Assembly (NCBI GenBank): GCA_963082875.1
Contig: OY720103.1
Coordinates: 6,386,001 to 6,450,000 of the forward strand
Length of the DNA stretch: 64,000 nt
From: Corella eumyota
Lineage: Eukaryota > Chordata > Ascidiacea > Phlebobranchia > Corellidae
Reading direction: 5' to 3'
This document shows positions 19,715-37,058 of this stretch, piece after piece. The first letter of the stretch is position 1. Each line of letters starts with the position of its first letter. The position numbers and the translations under genes were made by a program. The notes under the pieces were generated by a model that was given only the letters and a program-made list of their open reading frames with translations, ran no database searches and had not been told where the DNA came from.

Positions 19715-20236
19715 GCGAACGCAGCAGCGTGCCGCACCACACAAACGGCTCTTTTCAGAGCCACCCGTTCAACAAGAAAGAGTTCCGAGTAACGTCGGCC
19801 GGCGCCGCGCGATTGGCCGACCGGCCGTGCGACGTTCTTTTGCCGCCGAAGCGACCCGCGCTCTCGGCCTCGTTTCGAGAAAGCTAGCCGGTCGGGCAAA
19901 AGAGGGAAACCCCCCACTGGCTGCGACAGGCAAGAGAGAAAGAGGCGCGCCGATCGGCCAGCGCGACGTTCTTTTGCCGCCGAAGCGACTCGCGCTCTCG
20001 GCCTCGTTTCGAGAAAGCTAGCAGGTCGCGAAAAAAGAGGGAAACCCCCCACTGGCTGCGACACAGCGAGGAGCGGCGGTTGGTTCGCGCACGTGTGTTT
20101 GCCGAAAATTGGCAACGAGGGCGCGGCGCAAAATGACGACGAAAACATTCGAAGTCCGGGCATCTCTCTGCAATTCTGTTCGGGTGGCTCTGAAAAGAGC
20201 CGTTTCGAGTTTTTTCGTTCGCGCCGTCGTCGTTGC

Positions 20237-20875
<639 letters not shown>

Positions 20876-21104
20876 CTAGACTGCGATTGGCGCCCGTTTC
20901 GATGGCCAATTTGCATAAGGGAAAGCCCCCCGTGGCGAAGGCGGCGGAACGCCGATTGGCCGTTGCCGAGTCGCTCGAACGGCTCGCGCGCCTGCGATTG
21001 GCCGGCGCTTCGAGTGCTCATTTGCATAGCGGCGGCTTTAAAAGCGAGCGCGCCGACCAGCCGCCACACTCAGCTCGCAAACCCACCACAACCGCGACAA
21101 CACG

Positions 21105-21463
21105 ATGGCAGCATCAAAAGGCACGAAGAAGGCAGTCAAGAAGGCCGCGCCGGCCGAAAACAAAAAGAAGCGACGCGCCCGCCGAAAGGAGAGCTCAGCA
21201 TCTACATTTACAAGGTGCTCAAGCAGGTGCACCCCGACACCGGCATCTCCAGCAAGGCGATGAGCATCATGAACTCGTTCGTGAACGACATCTTCGAGCG
21301 AATCGCGTCCGAGGGCTCGCGCCTGGCAACCTACAACAAGCGGCACACGATCAGCAGCCGCGAAATCCAGACCGCCGTGCGACTGCTCTTGCCCGGCGAA
21401 CTGGCCAAGCACGCCGTGTCGGAGGGCACCAAGGCCGTGACCAAATACACCAGCTCGAAGTAG
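21105..21463 (+). pseudogene. H2B: Histone H2B (unit 5), frameshifted
   Basis: Same start context and 3' end as the other H2B copies but one base shorter. At about 21191-21200 the sequence reads GAGCTCAGCA where the other eight copies read GAGCTTCAGCA. The ATG frame therefore leaves the H2B sequence after about 30 residues and stops at TGA 21261-21263, giving a 52-residue product without a histone fold. Promoter and stem-loop are unchanged. It could be a real lost copy or a single-base assembly error, since the difference lies beside a short CT repeat. Confidence 0.92.
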
Positions 21464-22184
21464 TTTTTCGACGACGACGAAAAAAAAAACAGCGAAACGG
21501 CTCTTTTCAGAGCCACCCCTCGTGCTCGAAAGAGAAAAGCCACCACGCCCGTTCGCGGGCCCCATCGAAAAACACGTTTATTAATATTTTTATTATCAGA
21601 CAAAGTTGTTGTTGTTGTTGTTCGCTCGTTCGCAAATAGCGGCGAGAAGATCGAAATTTCGCTCGGGCCCCGGTCGCTCGAGTGCTTTCGGCGGCCGCGC
21701 GAGCTCGCAAAACGACGGGACGGCTACGCCCCACGACGGCCAGACCTGCGCCCTTGGGCGCGCCGCGGTTCCTGCGAGGCGCCAAGGCGACGAAAGGCGG
21801 CGGCGCGGGCCCGTCGCTCGCCGAACGGGCCGAACGAGGCGAGCAAACTCGCCAAAACGCGGCCCGGCAGCGTTTTGCCGAGGTTCGGCGACCGACCGCG
21901 AGCGAAGCTCGGCCACCACGCGCACGGCGACGCGACGGGGGGGCTGCGGCGGCCGAAGACGCTCGTTTCGAGCCGCTGCCGAGCTCCGTCCGAGGTCGCG
22001 CGGCCGCGCCGCAGCAAGAAACGTGCTCGCGCCTTAGCACAGATTCGCCAGCAAAAGCCGCCGCCAGGCCGATCGCTCCGTTCGCGTCGTTTCGTTTCGG
22101 TTCGACAGCGAGCTATTTATAACGCGTCATAGCAGTGGCCGGGCTTTCATAGCGAAAAGCGAAATCGAACGAAGACCAACCAAC

Positions 22185-22802
22185 ATGACAGCCCAACAGC
22201 AACAGCAACAGTCCGCCGGCAAAGCCAAGAAGACGCCGAAGGCCGCGCCGCCGGCGCACCCCACCTACCGGGTCATGGTCGCCGCCGCCGTGGCCGCGAC
22301 CAAGAACAAACGCGGCACGTCTCGCCAGGCCATCGTCAGCTACATACGGAGCAACTACGACGTAAAGGACGGCACGGCCAGCCGCAACGTCACCGCCGCC
22401 GTCAAGCGAATGACCGCCGACAAGACTCTCGCGCAGACCAAGGGCACGGGCGCGTCCGGCTCTTTCAAGCTTCCCGTCGCCGAGAAGAAGAAGAAGCCCG
22501 CCGCCGCCGCCGCCGCCGCTAAAAAGCCGGCCGCCGCCGCAGCAGCGAAGAAGAAGAAGCCCGCGGCCGGCCAGAAGAAGACCGGCACGCCGTCCAAAAA
22601 CAAGCGGGAGACGGCCAAGAAGTCGGCGCCCGCCGCCTCGAAGAAGGCCACGCCGAAAAAGGCAGCCAAGAAGCCCGCCGCGAAAAAGGCCACGACGGCG
22701 GCCAAGAAGCTCGCGGCCGCCAAGCCGAAGCCGAAGAAGCCCGCCGTGAAGAAGGTCGCCGCGAAAAAGTCGACGACGGCGAAAAAGGCCAGCAAGAAGT
22801 AG
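22185..22802 (+). CDS. H1: Histone H1 (unit 5)
   Basis: 205 residues, same protein as the unit 1 H1. Confidence 0.98.
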   Translation: MTAQQQQQQSAGKAKKTPKAAPPAHPTYRVMVAAAVAATKNKRGTSRQAIVSYIRSNYDVKDGTASRNVTAAVKRMTADKTLAQTKGTGASGSFKLPVAEKKKKPAAAAAAAKKPAAAAAAKKKKPAAGQKKTGTPSKNKRETAKKSAPAASKKATPKKAAKKPAAKKATTAAKKLAAAKPKPKKPAVKKVAAKKSTTAKKASKK

Positions 22803-23028
22803 CCGGCGCGGCGTTGCGCCCGTCTGGCGCGCCCTCACACAACGGCTCTTTTCAGGGCCACCCGTTGTTTCAGTCGAGAGAGATTCCCGGGGTCGGGGTA
22901 ATTACGAAGCCGGCAGGTGGCCGGGCGGCGTCGCTCGCGATCGACCGCCCTTCGACGTTCGGCGCCCCGCGGCGAAGCACGAAACGAGCGGGGTGCGCGC
23001 GCTGCACGCCGATTGGTCGCGGCGGTGA

Positions 23029-23475
<447 letters not shown>

Positions 23476-23534
23476 GCGGCGGGCCACGCAGGCGACAGCA
23501 ACACAATCGGCCCTTTTCAGGGCCACCCGTTTAA

Positions 23535-24206
<672 letters not shown>

Positions 24207-24728
24207 GCGAACGCAGCAGCGTGCCGCACCACACAAACGGCTCTTTTCAGAGCCACCCGTTCAACAAGAAAGAGTTCCGAGTAACGTCGGCCGGCGCCGC
24301 GCGATTGGCCGACCGGCCGTGCGACGTTCTTTTGCCGCCGAAGCGACCCGCGCTCTCGGCCTCGTTTCGAGAAAGCTAGCCGGTCGGGCAAAAGAGGGAA
24401 ACCCCCCACTGGCTGCGACAGGCAAGAGAGAAAGAGGCGCGCCGATCGGCCAGCGCGACGTTCTTTTGCCGCCGAAGCGACTCGCGCTCTCGGCCTCGTT
24501 TCGAGAAAGCTAGCAGGTCGCGAAAAAAGAGGGAAACCCCCCACTGGCTGCGACACAGCGAGGAGCGGCGGTTGGTTCGCGCACGTGTGTTTGCCGAAAA
24601 TTGGCAACGAGGGCGCGGCGCAAAATGACGACGAAAACATTCGAAGTCCGGGCATCTCTCTGCAATTCTGTTCGGGTGGCTCTGAAAAGAGCCGTTTCGA
24701 GTTTTTTCGTTCGCGCCGTCGTCGTTGC

Positions 24729-25367
<639 letters not shown>

Positions 25368-25596
25368 CTAGACTGCGATTGGCGCCCGTTTCGATGGCCA
25401 ATTTGCATAAGGGAAAGCCCCCCGTGGCGAAGGCGGCGGAACGCCGATTGGCCGTTGCCGAGTCGCTCGAACGGCTCGCGCGCCTGCGATTGGCCGGCGC
25501 TTCGAGTGCTCATTTGCATAGCGGCGGCTTTAAAAGCGAGCGCGCCGACCAGCCGCCACACTCAGCTCGCAAACCCACCACAACCGCGACAACACG

Positions 25597-25956
25597 ATGG
25601 CAGCATCAAAAGGCACGAAGAAGGCAGTCAAGAAGGCCGCGCCGGCCGAAAACAAAAAGAAGCGACGCGCCCGCCGAAAGGAGAGCTTCAGCATCTACAT
25701 TTACAAGGTGCTCAAGCAGGTGCACCCCGACACCGGCATCTCCAGCAAGGCGATGAGCATCATGAACTCGTTCGTGAACGACATCTTCGAGCGAATCGCG
25801 TCCGAGGGCTCGCGCCTGGCAACCTACAACAAGCGGCACACGATCAGCAGCCGCGAAATCCAGACCGCCGTGCGACTGCTCTTGCCCGGCGAACTGGCCA
25901 AGCACGCCGTGTCGGAGGGCACCAAGGCCGTGACCAAATACACCAGCTCGAAGTAG
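25597..25956 (+). CDS. H2B: Histone H2B (unit 6)
   Basis: Protein identical to the unit 1 H2B. Confidence 0.99.
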   Translation: MAASKGTKKAVKKAAPAENKKKRRARRKESFSIYIYKVLKQVHPDTGISSKAMSIMNSFVNDIFERIASEGSRLATYNKRHTISSREIQTAVRLLLPGELAKHAVSEGTKAVTKYTSSK

Positions 25957-26676
25957 TTTTTCGACGACGACGAAAAAAAAAACAGCGAAACGGCTCTTTT
26001 CAGAGCCACCCCTCGTGCTCGAAAGAGAAAAGCCACCACGCCCGTTCGCGGGCCCCATCGAAAAACACGTTTATTAATATTTTTATTATCAGACAAAGTT
26101 GTTGTTGTTGTTGTTCGCTCGTTCGCAAATAGCGGCGAGAAGATCGAAATTTCGCTCGGGCCCCGGTCGCTCGAGTGCTTTCGGCGGCCGCGCGAGCTCG
26201 CAAAACGACGGGACGGCTACGCCCCACGACGGCCAGACCTGCGCCCTTGGGCGCGCCGCGGTTCCTGCGAGGCGCCAAGGCGACGAAAGGCGGCGGCGCG
26301 GGCCCGTCGCTCGCCGAACGGGCCGAACGAGGCGAGCAAACTCGCCAAAACGCGGCCCGGCAGCGTTTTGCCGAGGTTCGGCGACCGACCGCGAGCGAAG
26401 CTCGGCCACCACGCGCACGGCGACGCGACGGGGGGCTGCGGCGGCCGAAGACGCTCGTTTCGAGCCGCTGCCGAGCTCCGTCCGAGGTCGCGCGGCCGCG
26501 CCGCAGCAAGAAACGTGCTCGCGCCTTAGCACAGATTCGCCAGCAAAAGCCGCCGCCAGGCCGATCGCTCCGTTCGCGTCGTTTCGTTTCGGTTCGACAG
26601 CGAGCTATTTATAACGCGTCATAGCAGTGGCCGGGCTTTCATAGCGAAAAGCGAAATCGAACGAAGACCAACCAAC

Positions 26677-27297
26677 ATGACAGCCCAACAGCAACAGCAA
26701 CAGTCCGCCGGCAAAGCCAAGAAGACGCCGAAGGCCGCGCCGCCGGCGCACCCCACCTACCGGGTCATGGTCGCCGCCGCCGTGGCCGCGACCAAGAACA
26801 AACGCGGCACGTCTCGCCAGGCCATCGTCAGCTACATACGGAGCAACTACGACGTAAAGGACGGCACGGCCAGCCGCAACGTCACCGCCGCCGTCAAGCG
26901 AATGACCGCCGACAAGACTCTCGCGCAGACCAAGGGCACGGGCGCGTCCGGCTCTTTCAAGCTTCCCGTCGCCGAGAAGAAGAAGAAGCCCGCCGCCGCC
27001 GCCGCCGCCGCCGCTAAAAAGCCGGCCGCCGCCGCAGCAGCGAAGAAGAAGAAGCCCGCGGCCGGCCAGAAGAAGACCGGCACGCCGTCCAAAAACAAGC
27101 GGGCCGCGGCCAAGAAGTCGGCGCCCGCCGCCTCGAAGAAGGCCACGCCGAAAAAGGCAGCCAAGAAGCCCGCCGCGAAAAAGGCCACGACGGCGGCCAA
27201 GAAGCTCGCGGCCGCCAAGCCGAAGCCGAAGAAGCCCGCCGTGAAGAAGGTCGCCGCGAAAAAGTCGACGACGGCGAAAAAGGCCAGCAAGAAGTAG
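26677..27297 (+). CDS. H1: Histone H1 (unit 6), Ala-Ala tail variant
   Basis: 206 residues. The first alanine run has eight residues, and the pair after KNKR is Ala-Ala (GCCGCG) and not Glu-Thr (GAGACG). This is the leftmost copy in the window with that variant. Confidence 0.98.
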   Translation: MTAQQQQQQSAGKAKKTPKAAPPAHPTYRVMVAAAVAATKNKRGTSRQAIVSYIRSNYDVKDGTASRNVTAAVKRMTADKTLAQTKGTGASGSFKLPVAEKKKKPAAAAAAAAKKPAAAAAAKKKKPAAGQKKTGTPSKNKRAAAKKSAPAASKKATPKKAAKKPAAKKATTAAKKLAAAKPKPKKPAVKKVAAKKSTTAKKASKK

Positions 27298-27523
27298 CCG
27301 GCGCGGCGTTGCGCCCGTCTGGCGCGCCCTCACACAACGGCTCTTTTCAGGGCCACCCGTTGTTTCAGTCGAGAGAGATTCCCGGGGTCGGGGTAATTAC
27401 GAAGCCGGCAGGTGGCCGGGCGGCGTCGCTCGCGATCGACCGCCCTTCGACGTTCGGCGCCCCGCGGCGAAGCACGAAACGAGCGGGGTGCGCGCGCTGC
27501 ACGCCGATTGGTCGCGGCGGTGA

Positions 27524-27970
<447 letters not shown>

Positions 27971-28029
27971 GCGGCGGGCCACGCAGGCGACAGCAACACA
28001 ATCGGCCCTTTTCAGGGCCACCCGTTTAA

Positions 28030-28701
<672 letters not shown>

Positions 28702-29223
28702 GCGAACGCAGCAGCGTGCCGCACCACACAAACGGCTCTTTTCAGAGCCACCCGTTCAACAAGAAAGAGTTCCGAGTAACGTCGGCCGGCGCCGCGCGAT
28801 TGGCCGACCGGCCGTGCGACGTTCTTTTGCCGCCGAAGCGACCCGCGCTCTCGGCCTCGTTTCGAGAAAGCTAGCCGGTCGGGCAAAAGAGGGAAACCCC
28901 CCACTGGCTGCGACAGGCAAGAGAGAAAGAGGCGCGCCGATCGGCCAGCGCGACGTTCTTTTGCCGCCGAAGCGACTCGCGCTCTCGGCCTCGTTTCGAG
29001 AAAGCTAGCAGGTCGCGAAAAAAGAGGGAAACCCCCCACTGGCTGCGACACAGCGAGGAGCGGCGGTTGGTTCGCGCACGTGTGTTTGCCGAAAATTGGC
29101 AACGAGGGCGCGGCGCAAAATGACGACGAAAACATTCGAAGTCCGGGCATCTCTCTGCAATTCTGTTCGGGTGGCTCTGAAAAGAGCCGTTTCGAGTTTT
29201 TTCGTTCGCGCCGTCGTCGTTGC

Positions 29224-29862
<639 letters not shown>

Positions 29863-30091
29863 CTAGACTGCGATTGGCGCCCGTTTCGATGGCCAATTTG
29901 CATAAGGGAAAGCCCCCCGTGGCGAAGGCGGCGGAACGCCGATTGGCCGTTGCCGAGTCGCTCGAACGGCTCGCGCGCCTGCGATTGGCCGGCGCTTCGA
30001 GTGCTCATTTGCATAGCGGCGGCTTTAAAAGCGAGCGCGCCGACCAGCCGCCACACTCAGCTCGCAAACCCACCACAACCGCGACAACACG

Positions 30092-30451
30092 ATGGCAGCA
30101 TCAAAAGGCACGAAGAAGGCAGTCAAGAAGGCCGCGCCGGCCGAAAACAAAAAGAAGCGACGCGCCCGCCGAAAGGAGAGCTTCAGCATCTACATTTACA
30201 AGGTGCTCAAGCAGGTGCACCCCGACACCGGCATCTCCAGCAAGGCGATGAGCATCATGAACTCGTTCGTGAACGACATCTTCGAGCGAATCGCGTCCGA
30301 GGGCTCGCGCCTGGCAACCTACAACAAGCGGCACACGATCAGCAGCCGCGAAATCCAGACCGCCGTGCGACTGCTCTTGCCCGGCGAACTGGCCAAGCAC
30401 GCCGTGTCGGAGGGCACCAAGGCCGTGACCAAATACACCAGCTCGAAGTAG
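30092..30451 (+). CDS. H2B: Histone H2B (unit 7)
   Basis: Protein identical to the unit 1 H2B. Confidence 0.99.
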   Translation: MAASKGTKKAVKKAAPAENKKKRRARRKESFSIYIYKVLKQVHPDTGISSKAMSIMNSFVNDIFERIASEGSRLATYNKRHTISSREIQTAVRLLLPGELAKHAVSEGTKAVTKYTSSK

Positions 30452-31176
30452 TTTTTCGACGACGACGAAAAAAAAAACAGCGAAACGGCTCTTTTCAGAG
30501 CCACCCCTCGTGCTCGAAAGAGAAAAGCCACCACGCCCGTTCGCGGGCCCCATCGAAAAACACGTTTATTAATATTTTTATTATCAGACAAAGTGTTGTT
30601 GTTGTTGTTGTTGTTCGCTCGTTCGCAAATAGCGGCGAGAAGATCGAAATTTCGCTCGGGCCCCGGTCGCTCGAGTGCTTTCGGCGGCCGCGCGAGCTCG
30701 CAAAACGACGGGACGGCTACGCCCCACGACGGCCAGACCTGCGCCCTTGGGCGCGCCGCGGTTCCTGCGAGGCGCCAAGGCGACGAAAGGCGGCGGCGCG
30801 GGCCCGTCGCTCGCCGAACGGGCCGAACGAGGCGAGCAAACTCGCCAAAACGCGGCCCGGCAGCGTTTTGCCGAGGTTCGGCGACCGACCGCGAGCGAAG
30901 CTCGGCCACCACGCGCACGGCGACGCGACGGGGGGCTGCGGCGGCCGAAGACGCTCGTTTCGAGCCGCTGCCGAGCTCCGTCCGAGGTCGCGCGGCCGCG
31001 CCGCAGCAAGAAACGTGCTCGCGCCTTAGCACAGATTCGCCAGCAAAAGCCGCCGCCAGGCCGATCGCTCCGTTCGCGTCGTTTCGTTTCGGTTCGACAG
31101 CGAGCTATTTATAACGCGTCATAGCAGTGGCCGGGCTTTCATAGCGAAAAGCGAAATCGAACGAAGACCAACCAAC

Positions 31177-31794
31177 ATGACAGCCCAACAGCAACAGCAA
31201 CAGTCCGCCGGCAAAGCCAAGAAGACGCCGAAGGCCGCGCCGCCGGCGCACCCCACCTACCGGGTCATGGTCGCCGCCGCCGTGGCCGCGACCAAGAACA
31301 AACGCGGCACGTCTCGCCAGGCCATCGTCAGCTACATACGGAGCAACTACGACGTAAAGGACGGCACGGCCAGCCGCAACGTCACCGCCGCCGTCAAGCG
31401 AATGACCGCCGACAAGACTCTCGCGCAGACCAAGGGCACGGGCGCGTCCGGCTCTTTCAAGCTTCCCGTCGCCGAGAAGAAGAAGAAGCCCGCCGCCGCC
31501 GCCGCCGCCGCTAAAAAGCCGGCCGCCGCCGCAGCAGCGAAGAAGAAGAAGCCCGCGGCCGGCCAGAAGAAGACCGGCACGCCGTCCAAAAACAAGCGGG
31601 CCACGGCCAAGAAGTCGGCGCCCGCCGCCTCGAAGAAGGCCACGCCGAAAAAGGCAGCCAAGAAGCCCGCCGCGAAAAAGGCCACGACGGCGGCCAAGAA
31701 GCTCGCGGCCGCCAAGCCGAAGCCGAAGAAGCCCGCCGTGAAGAAGGTCGCCGCGAAAAAGTCGACGACGGCGAAAAAGGCCAGCAAGAAGTAG
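31177..31794 (+). CDS. H1: Histone H1 (unit 7), Ala-Thr tail variant
   Basis: 205 residues. The pair after KNKR is Ala-Thr (GCCACG), intermediate in sequence between the Ala-Ala and Glu-Thr forms. Confidence 0.98.
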   Translation: MTAQQQQQQSAGKAKKTPKAAPPAHPTYRVMVAAAVAATKNKRGTSRQAIVSYIRSNYDVKDGTASRNVTAAVKRMTADKTLAQTKGTGASGSFKLPVAEKKKKPAAAAAAAKKPAAAAAAKKKKPAAGQKKTGTPSKNKRATAKKSAPAASKKATPKKAAKKPAAKKATTAAKKLAAAKPKPKKPAVKKVAAKKSTTAKKASKK

Positions 31795-32020
31795 CCGGCG
31801 CGGCGTTGCGCCCGTCTGGCGCGCCCTCACACAACGGCTCTTTTCAGGGCCACCCGTTGTTTCAGTCGAGAGAGATTCCCGGGGTCGGGGTAATTACGAA
31901 GCCGGCAGGTGGCCGGGCGGCGTCGCTCGCGATCGACCGCCCTTCGACGTTCGGCGCCCCGCGGCGAAGCACGAAACGAGCGGGGTGCGCGCGCTGCACG
32001 CCGATTGGTCGCGGCGGTGA

Positions 32021-32467
<447 letters not shown>

Positions 32468-32526
32468 GCGGCGGGCCACGCAGGCGACAGCAACACAATC
32501 GGCCCTTTTCAGGGCCACCCGTTTAA

Positions 32527-33198
<672 letters not shown>

Positions 33199-33720
33199 GC
33201 GAACGCAGCAGCGTGCCGCACCACACAAACGGCTCTTTTCAGAGCCACCCGTTCAACAAGAAAGAGTTCCGAGTAACGTCGGCCGGCGCCGCGCGATTGG
33301 CCGACCGGCCGTGCGACGTTCTTTTGCCGCCGAAGCGACCCGCGCTCTCGGCCTCGTTTCGAGAAAGCTAGCCGGTCGGGCAAAAGAGGGAAACCCCCCA
33401 CTGGCTGCGACAGGCAAGAGAGAAAGAGGCGCGCCGATCGGCCAGCGCGACGTTCTTTTGCCGCCGAAGCGACTCGCGCTCTCGGCCTCGTTTCGAGAAA
33501 GCTAGCAGGTCGCGAAAAAAGAGGGAAACCCCCCACTGGCTGCGACACAGCGAGGAGCGGCGGTTGGTTCGCGCACGTGTGTTTGCCGAAAATTGGCAAC
33601 GAGGGCGCGGCGCAAAATGACGACGAAAACATTCGAAGTCCGGGCATCTCTCTGCAATTCTGTTCGGGTGGCTCTGAAAAGAGCCGTTTCGAGTTTTTTC
33701 GTTCGCGCCGTCGTCGTTGC

Positions 33721-34359
<639 letters not shown>

Positions 34360-34588
34360 CTAGACTGCGATTGGCGCCCGTTTCGATGGCCAATTTGCAT
34401 AAGGGAAAGCCCCCCGTGGCGAAGGCGGCGGAACGCCGATTGGCCGTTGCCGAGTCGCTCGAACGGCTCGCGCGCCTGCGATTGGCCGGCGCTTCGAGTG
34501 CTCATTTGCATAGCGGCGGCTTTAAAAGCGAGCGCGCCGACCAGCCGCCACACTCAGCTCGCAAACCCACCACAACCGCGACAACACG

Positions 34589-34948
34589 ATGGCAGCATCA
34601 AAAGGCACGAAGAAGGCAGTCAAGAAGGCCGCGCCGGCCGAAAACAAAAAGAAGCGACGCGCCCGCCGAAAGGAGAGCTTCAGCATCTACATTTACAAGG
34701 TGCTCAAGCAGGTGCACCCCGACACCGGCATCTCCAGCAAGGCGATGAGCATCATGAACTCGTTCGTGAACGACATCTTCGAGCGAATCGCGTCCGAGGG
34801 CTCGCGCCTGGCAACCTACAACAAGCGGCACACGATCAGCAGCCGCGAAATCCAGACCGCCGTGCGACTGCTCTTGCCCGGCGAACTGGCCAAGCACGCC
34901 GTGTCGGAGGGCACCAAGGCCGTGACCAAATACACCAGCTCGAAGTAG
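34589..34948 (+). CDS. H2B: Histone H2B (unit 8)
   Basis: Protein identical to the unit 1 H2B. Confidence 0.99.
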   Translation: MAASKGTKKAVKKAAPAENKKKRRARRKESFSIYIYKVLKQVHPDTGISSKAMSIMNSFVNDIFERIASEGSRLATYNKRHTISSREIQTAVRLLLPGELAKHAVSEGTKAVTKYTSSK

Positions 34949-35668
34949 TTTTTCGACGACGACGAAAAAAAAAACAGCGAAACGGCTCTTTTCAGAGCCA
35001 CCCCTCGTGCTCGAAAGAGAAAAGCCACCACGCCCGTTCGCGGGCCCCATCGAAAAACACGTTTATTAATATTTTTATTATCAGACAAAGTTGTTGTTGT
35101 TGTTGTTCGCTCGTTCGCAAATAGCGGCGAGAAGATCGAAATTTCGCTCGGGCCCCGGTCGCTCGAGTGCTTTCGGCGGCCGCGCGAGCTCGCAAAACGA
35201 CGGGACGGCTACGCCCCACGACGGCCAGACCTGCGCCCTTGGGCGCGCCGCGGTTCCTGCGAGGCGCCAAGGCGACGAAAGGCGGCGGCGCGGGCCCGTC
35301 GCTCGCCGAACGGGCCGAACGAGGCGAGCAAACTCGCCAAAACGCGGCCCGGCAGCGTTTTGCCGAGGTTCGGCGACCGACCGCGAGCGAAGCTCGGCCA
35401 CCACGCGCACGGCGACGCGACGGGGGGCTGCGGCGGCCGAAGACGCTCGTTTCGAGCCGCTGCCGAGCTCCGTCCGAGGTCGCGCGGCCGCGCCGCAGCA
35501 AGAAACGTGCTCGCGCCTTAGCACAGATTCGCCAGCAAAAGCCGCCGCCAGGCCGATCGCTCCGTTCGCGTCGTTTCGTTTCGGTTCGACAGCGAGCTAT
35601 TTATAACGCGTCATAGCAGTGGCCGGGCTTTCATAGCGAAAAGCGAAATCGAACGAAGACCAACCAAC
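34949..35668 (+). promoter_or_regulatory. H2B-H1 spacer and H1 promoter now upstream of LINE 1
   Basis: This is the normal H1 promoter region, with TATTTATA at 35598-35605 about 64 bp before the H1 ATG. The LINE begins only 15 bp after that ATG, so any transcript started here runs directly into the LINE 5' end. Confidence 0.8.
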
Positions 35669-35683
35669 ATGACAGCCCAACAG
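35665..35683 (+). repeat. LINE 1 target site duplication, left copy
   Basis: CAACATGACAGCCCAACAG, 19 bp. The same sequence recurs right of the element at 41006-41024. It covers the last bases of the H1 leader, the ATG and the next four codons. Confidence 0.95.
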
Positions 35684-35704
35684 ACGAAGAAAAGCAGCAT
35701 ATAA
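35669..35704 (+). other. Short frame: H1 start fused to the LINE 5' end
   Basis: The authentic H1 ATG reads five H1 codons (MTAQQ) and then six codons of LINE sequence (TKKSSI) before TAA at 35702-35704. It would be an upstream frame of 11 residues on a transcript from the H1 promoter. The same fusion occurs in the second LINE. Whether it is translated is unknown. Confidence 0.7.
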
Positions 35705-35882
35705 TTAGATCGCGAAGTTCTGCCCGATTTTTGTCTGTCAGTCTTAGTTCAGTGAAAGTTAACAAAGAGTTCTACAGAATCTTTGGATTACTACTTAATT
35801 TCTGAAAAAAAACAAGCACCACAAATAGGAGTATATTTTTCTGAAGACCCCTCAACCCAGATTATACATCCCCACTGCCAAA
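35684..35882 (+). other. LINE 1 5' untranslated leader
   Basis: 199 bp without a long open frame, from ACGAAGAAAAGCAGC to the ORF1 ATG (context GCCAAAATGG). I see no clear internal promoter, which fits use of the H1 promoter, but absence is not proven. Confidence 0.7.
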
Positions 35883-37058
35883 ATGGCGAAAAGAAACAGA
35901 AATGCTGCGAAAAACAACCAAGCAGTAGCAGATACCCTAAACACTTCACCGCTTAACCCAACTCCAACCCATACTCCAACTAGGCCTGTAATACCACCAA
36001 GAACAAAACATTCTCAAAAAACCTACGACAACCAAACCCAATACCACTACATCAACAATGAAACCCCTCCCCCAAAAAATAATGAAGAAAACTATCCTTC
36101 AACATCAAAAACCGCCAACAATCAACCAACTTACGCCCAAATTACAACAAAACCTTCAACCGTTCCAAACCAAAACCAATTCGTCTGTGACCACGAAACA
36201 GATGTGTTGATAAAATTCACTGAAATGAGACCTCGAAATTGGCTTATCAACGAAATTAAAAACCTAAAATTTGAACCCACACATCTTGAAAGTCTATTCT
36301 GCAAATTCAACGGCCTAGCTATTATCACAATGAACAACAGGCAAAATGCTAAAAAACTGGAAGCCAATGTCAACAACTTAATTGATAATAAAACGTGGCA
36401 AAATGTCAGCTACTGCAAGCTCTGGAAACAGGACTTCGTACCCATAACGGTGCAAGATATACCAGGCCGATACACAGATGAACCGATTATAGAAATTTTT
36501 TTACAAACTTACAATCTGCCAGTTACAAAGGTGCATAGACAACGAGACCCAAACGGTATCCTTACAGGAAAACGTTTCTTTTATGTAAACGGTGACCTCC
36601 TAAAGCAAGTAAAAATCCCTACATTTTTCAAAATTCAAGGCTACCACTTTCCAGTTTACTATTTTGGACAAAGAACCCCAAAAGTACCACAAAATGCAGA
36701 CACCCAACAACAAGCATCGAATAAAGTCAACACACCACAACAAAAAATCGTGAAAGAAAACAACAACCAACCCGTAAAACCACACCAAGCTGAGCAATCA
36801 ATGATCAGCAGTGGATCTTCTCAAGCCTCCGGACCGCCGCCTAAACGACCACTCTTTCACCATTCTACACCATCTCACCAACTATCAACATCAAAACTAA
36901 CAACCATAGACTCTTGTGTATTTATAACCGACGAAGAAAGAAGAACCATAGAACAATACCATCATGAACATAATCTCACATTAGAATGTTCAACCTCATC
37001 CGACGATCAAGACTCCACCCCGGAAGGACCCCAAGCAAACCAAACGGTACCTTTTTAA
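35883..37058 (+). CDS. LINE 1 ORF1, RNA-binding-type protein
   Basis: 391 residues. LINE ORF1 proteins bind the element RNA and form the particle with ORF2. Residues 1-100 are low-complexity, rich in Asn, Pro, Gln and Thr. A folded-looking middle (about 105-265) has alternating hydrophobic strands and a stretch from about 184 (FVPITVQDIPGRYTDEPI through FFYVNGDLLKQV). That stretch resembles an RRM-like fold, though I am not sure. Residues 270-391 are again low-complexity with an acidic end. I see no CCHC zinc knuckle, which many ORF1 proteins have. The protein in the second LINE copy is identical. Confidence 0.8.
   Translation: MAKRNRNAAKNNQAVADTLNTSPLNPTPTHTPTRPVIPPRTKHSQKTYDNQTQYHYINNETPPPKNNEENYPSTSKTANNQPTYAQITTKPSTVPNQNQFVCDHETDVLIKFTEMRPRNWLINEIKNLKFEPTHLESLFCKFNGLAIITMNNRQNAKKLEANVNNLIDNKTWQNVSYCKLWKQDFVPITVQDIPGRYTDEPIIEIFLQTYNLPVTKVHRQRDPNGILTGKRFFYVNGDLLKQVKIPTFFKIQGYHFPVYYFGQRTPKVPQNADTQQQASNKVNTPQQKIVKENNNQPVKPHQAEQSMISSGSSQASGPPPKRPLFHHSTPSHQLSTSKLTTIDSCVFITDEERRTIEQYHHEHNLTLECSTSSDDQDSTPEGPQANQTVPF

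Noticed and set aside
35665-35683. Possibility that the inserts are R2-like (restriction-like endonuclease) LINEs
   Set aside because: ORF2 has an N-terminal AP endonuclease with GDFN and SDHD motifs, and there are two ORFs.
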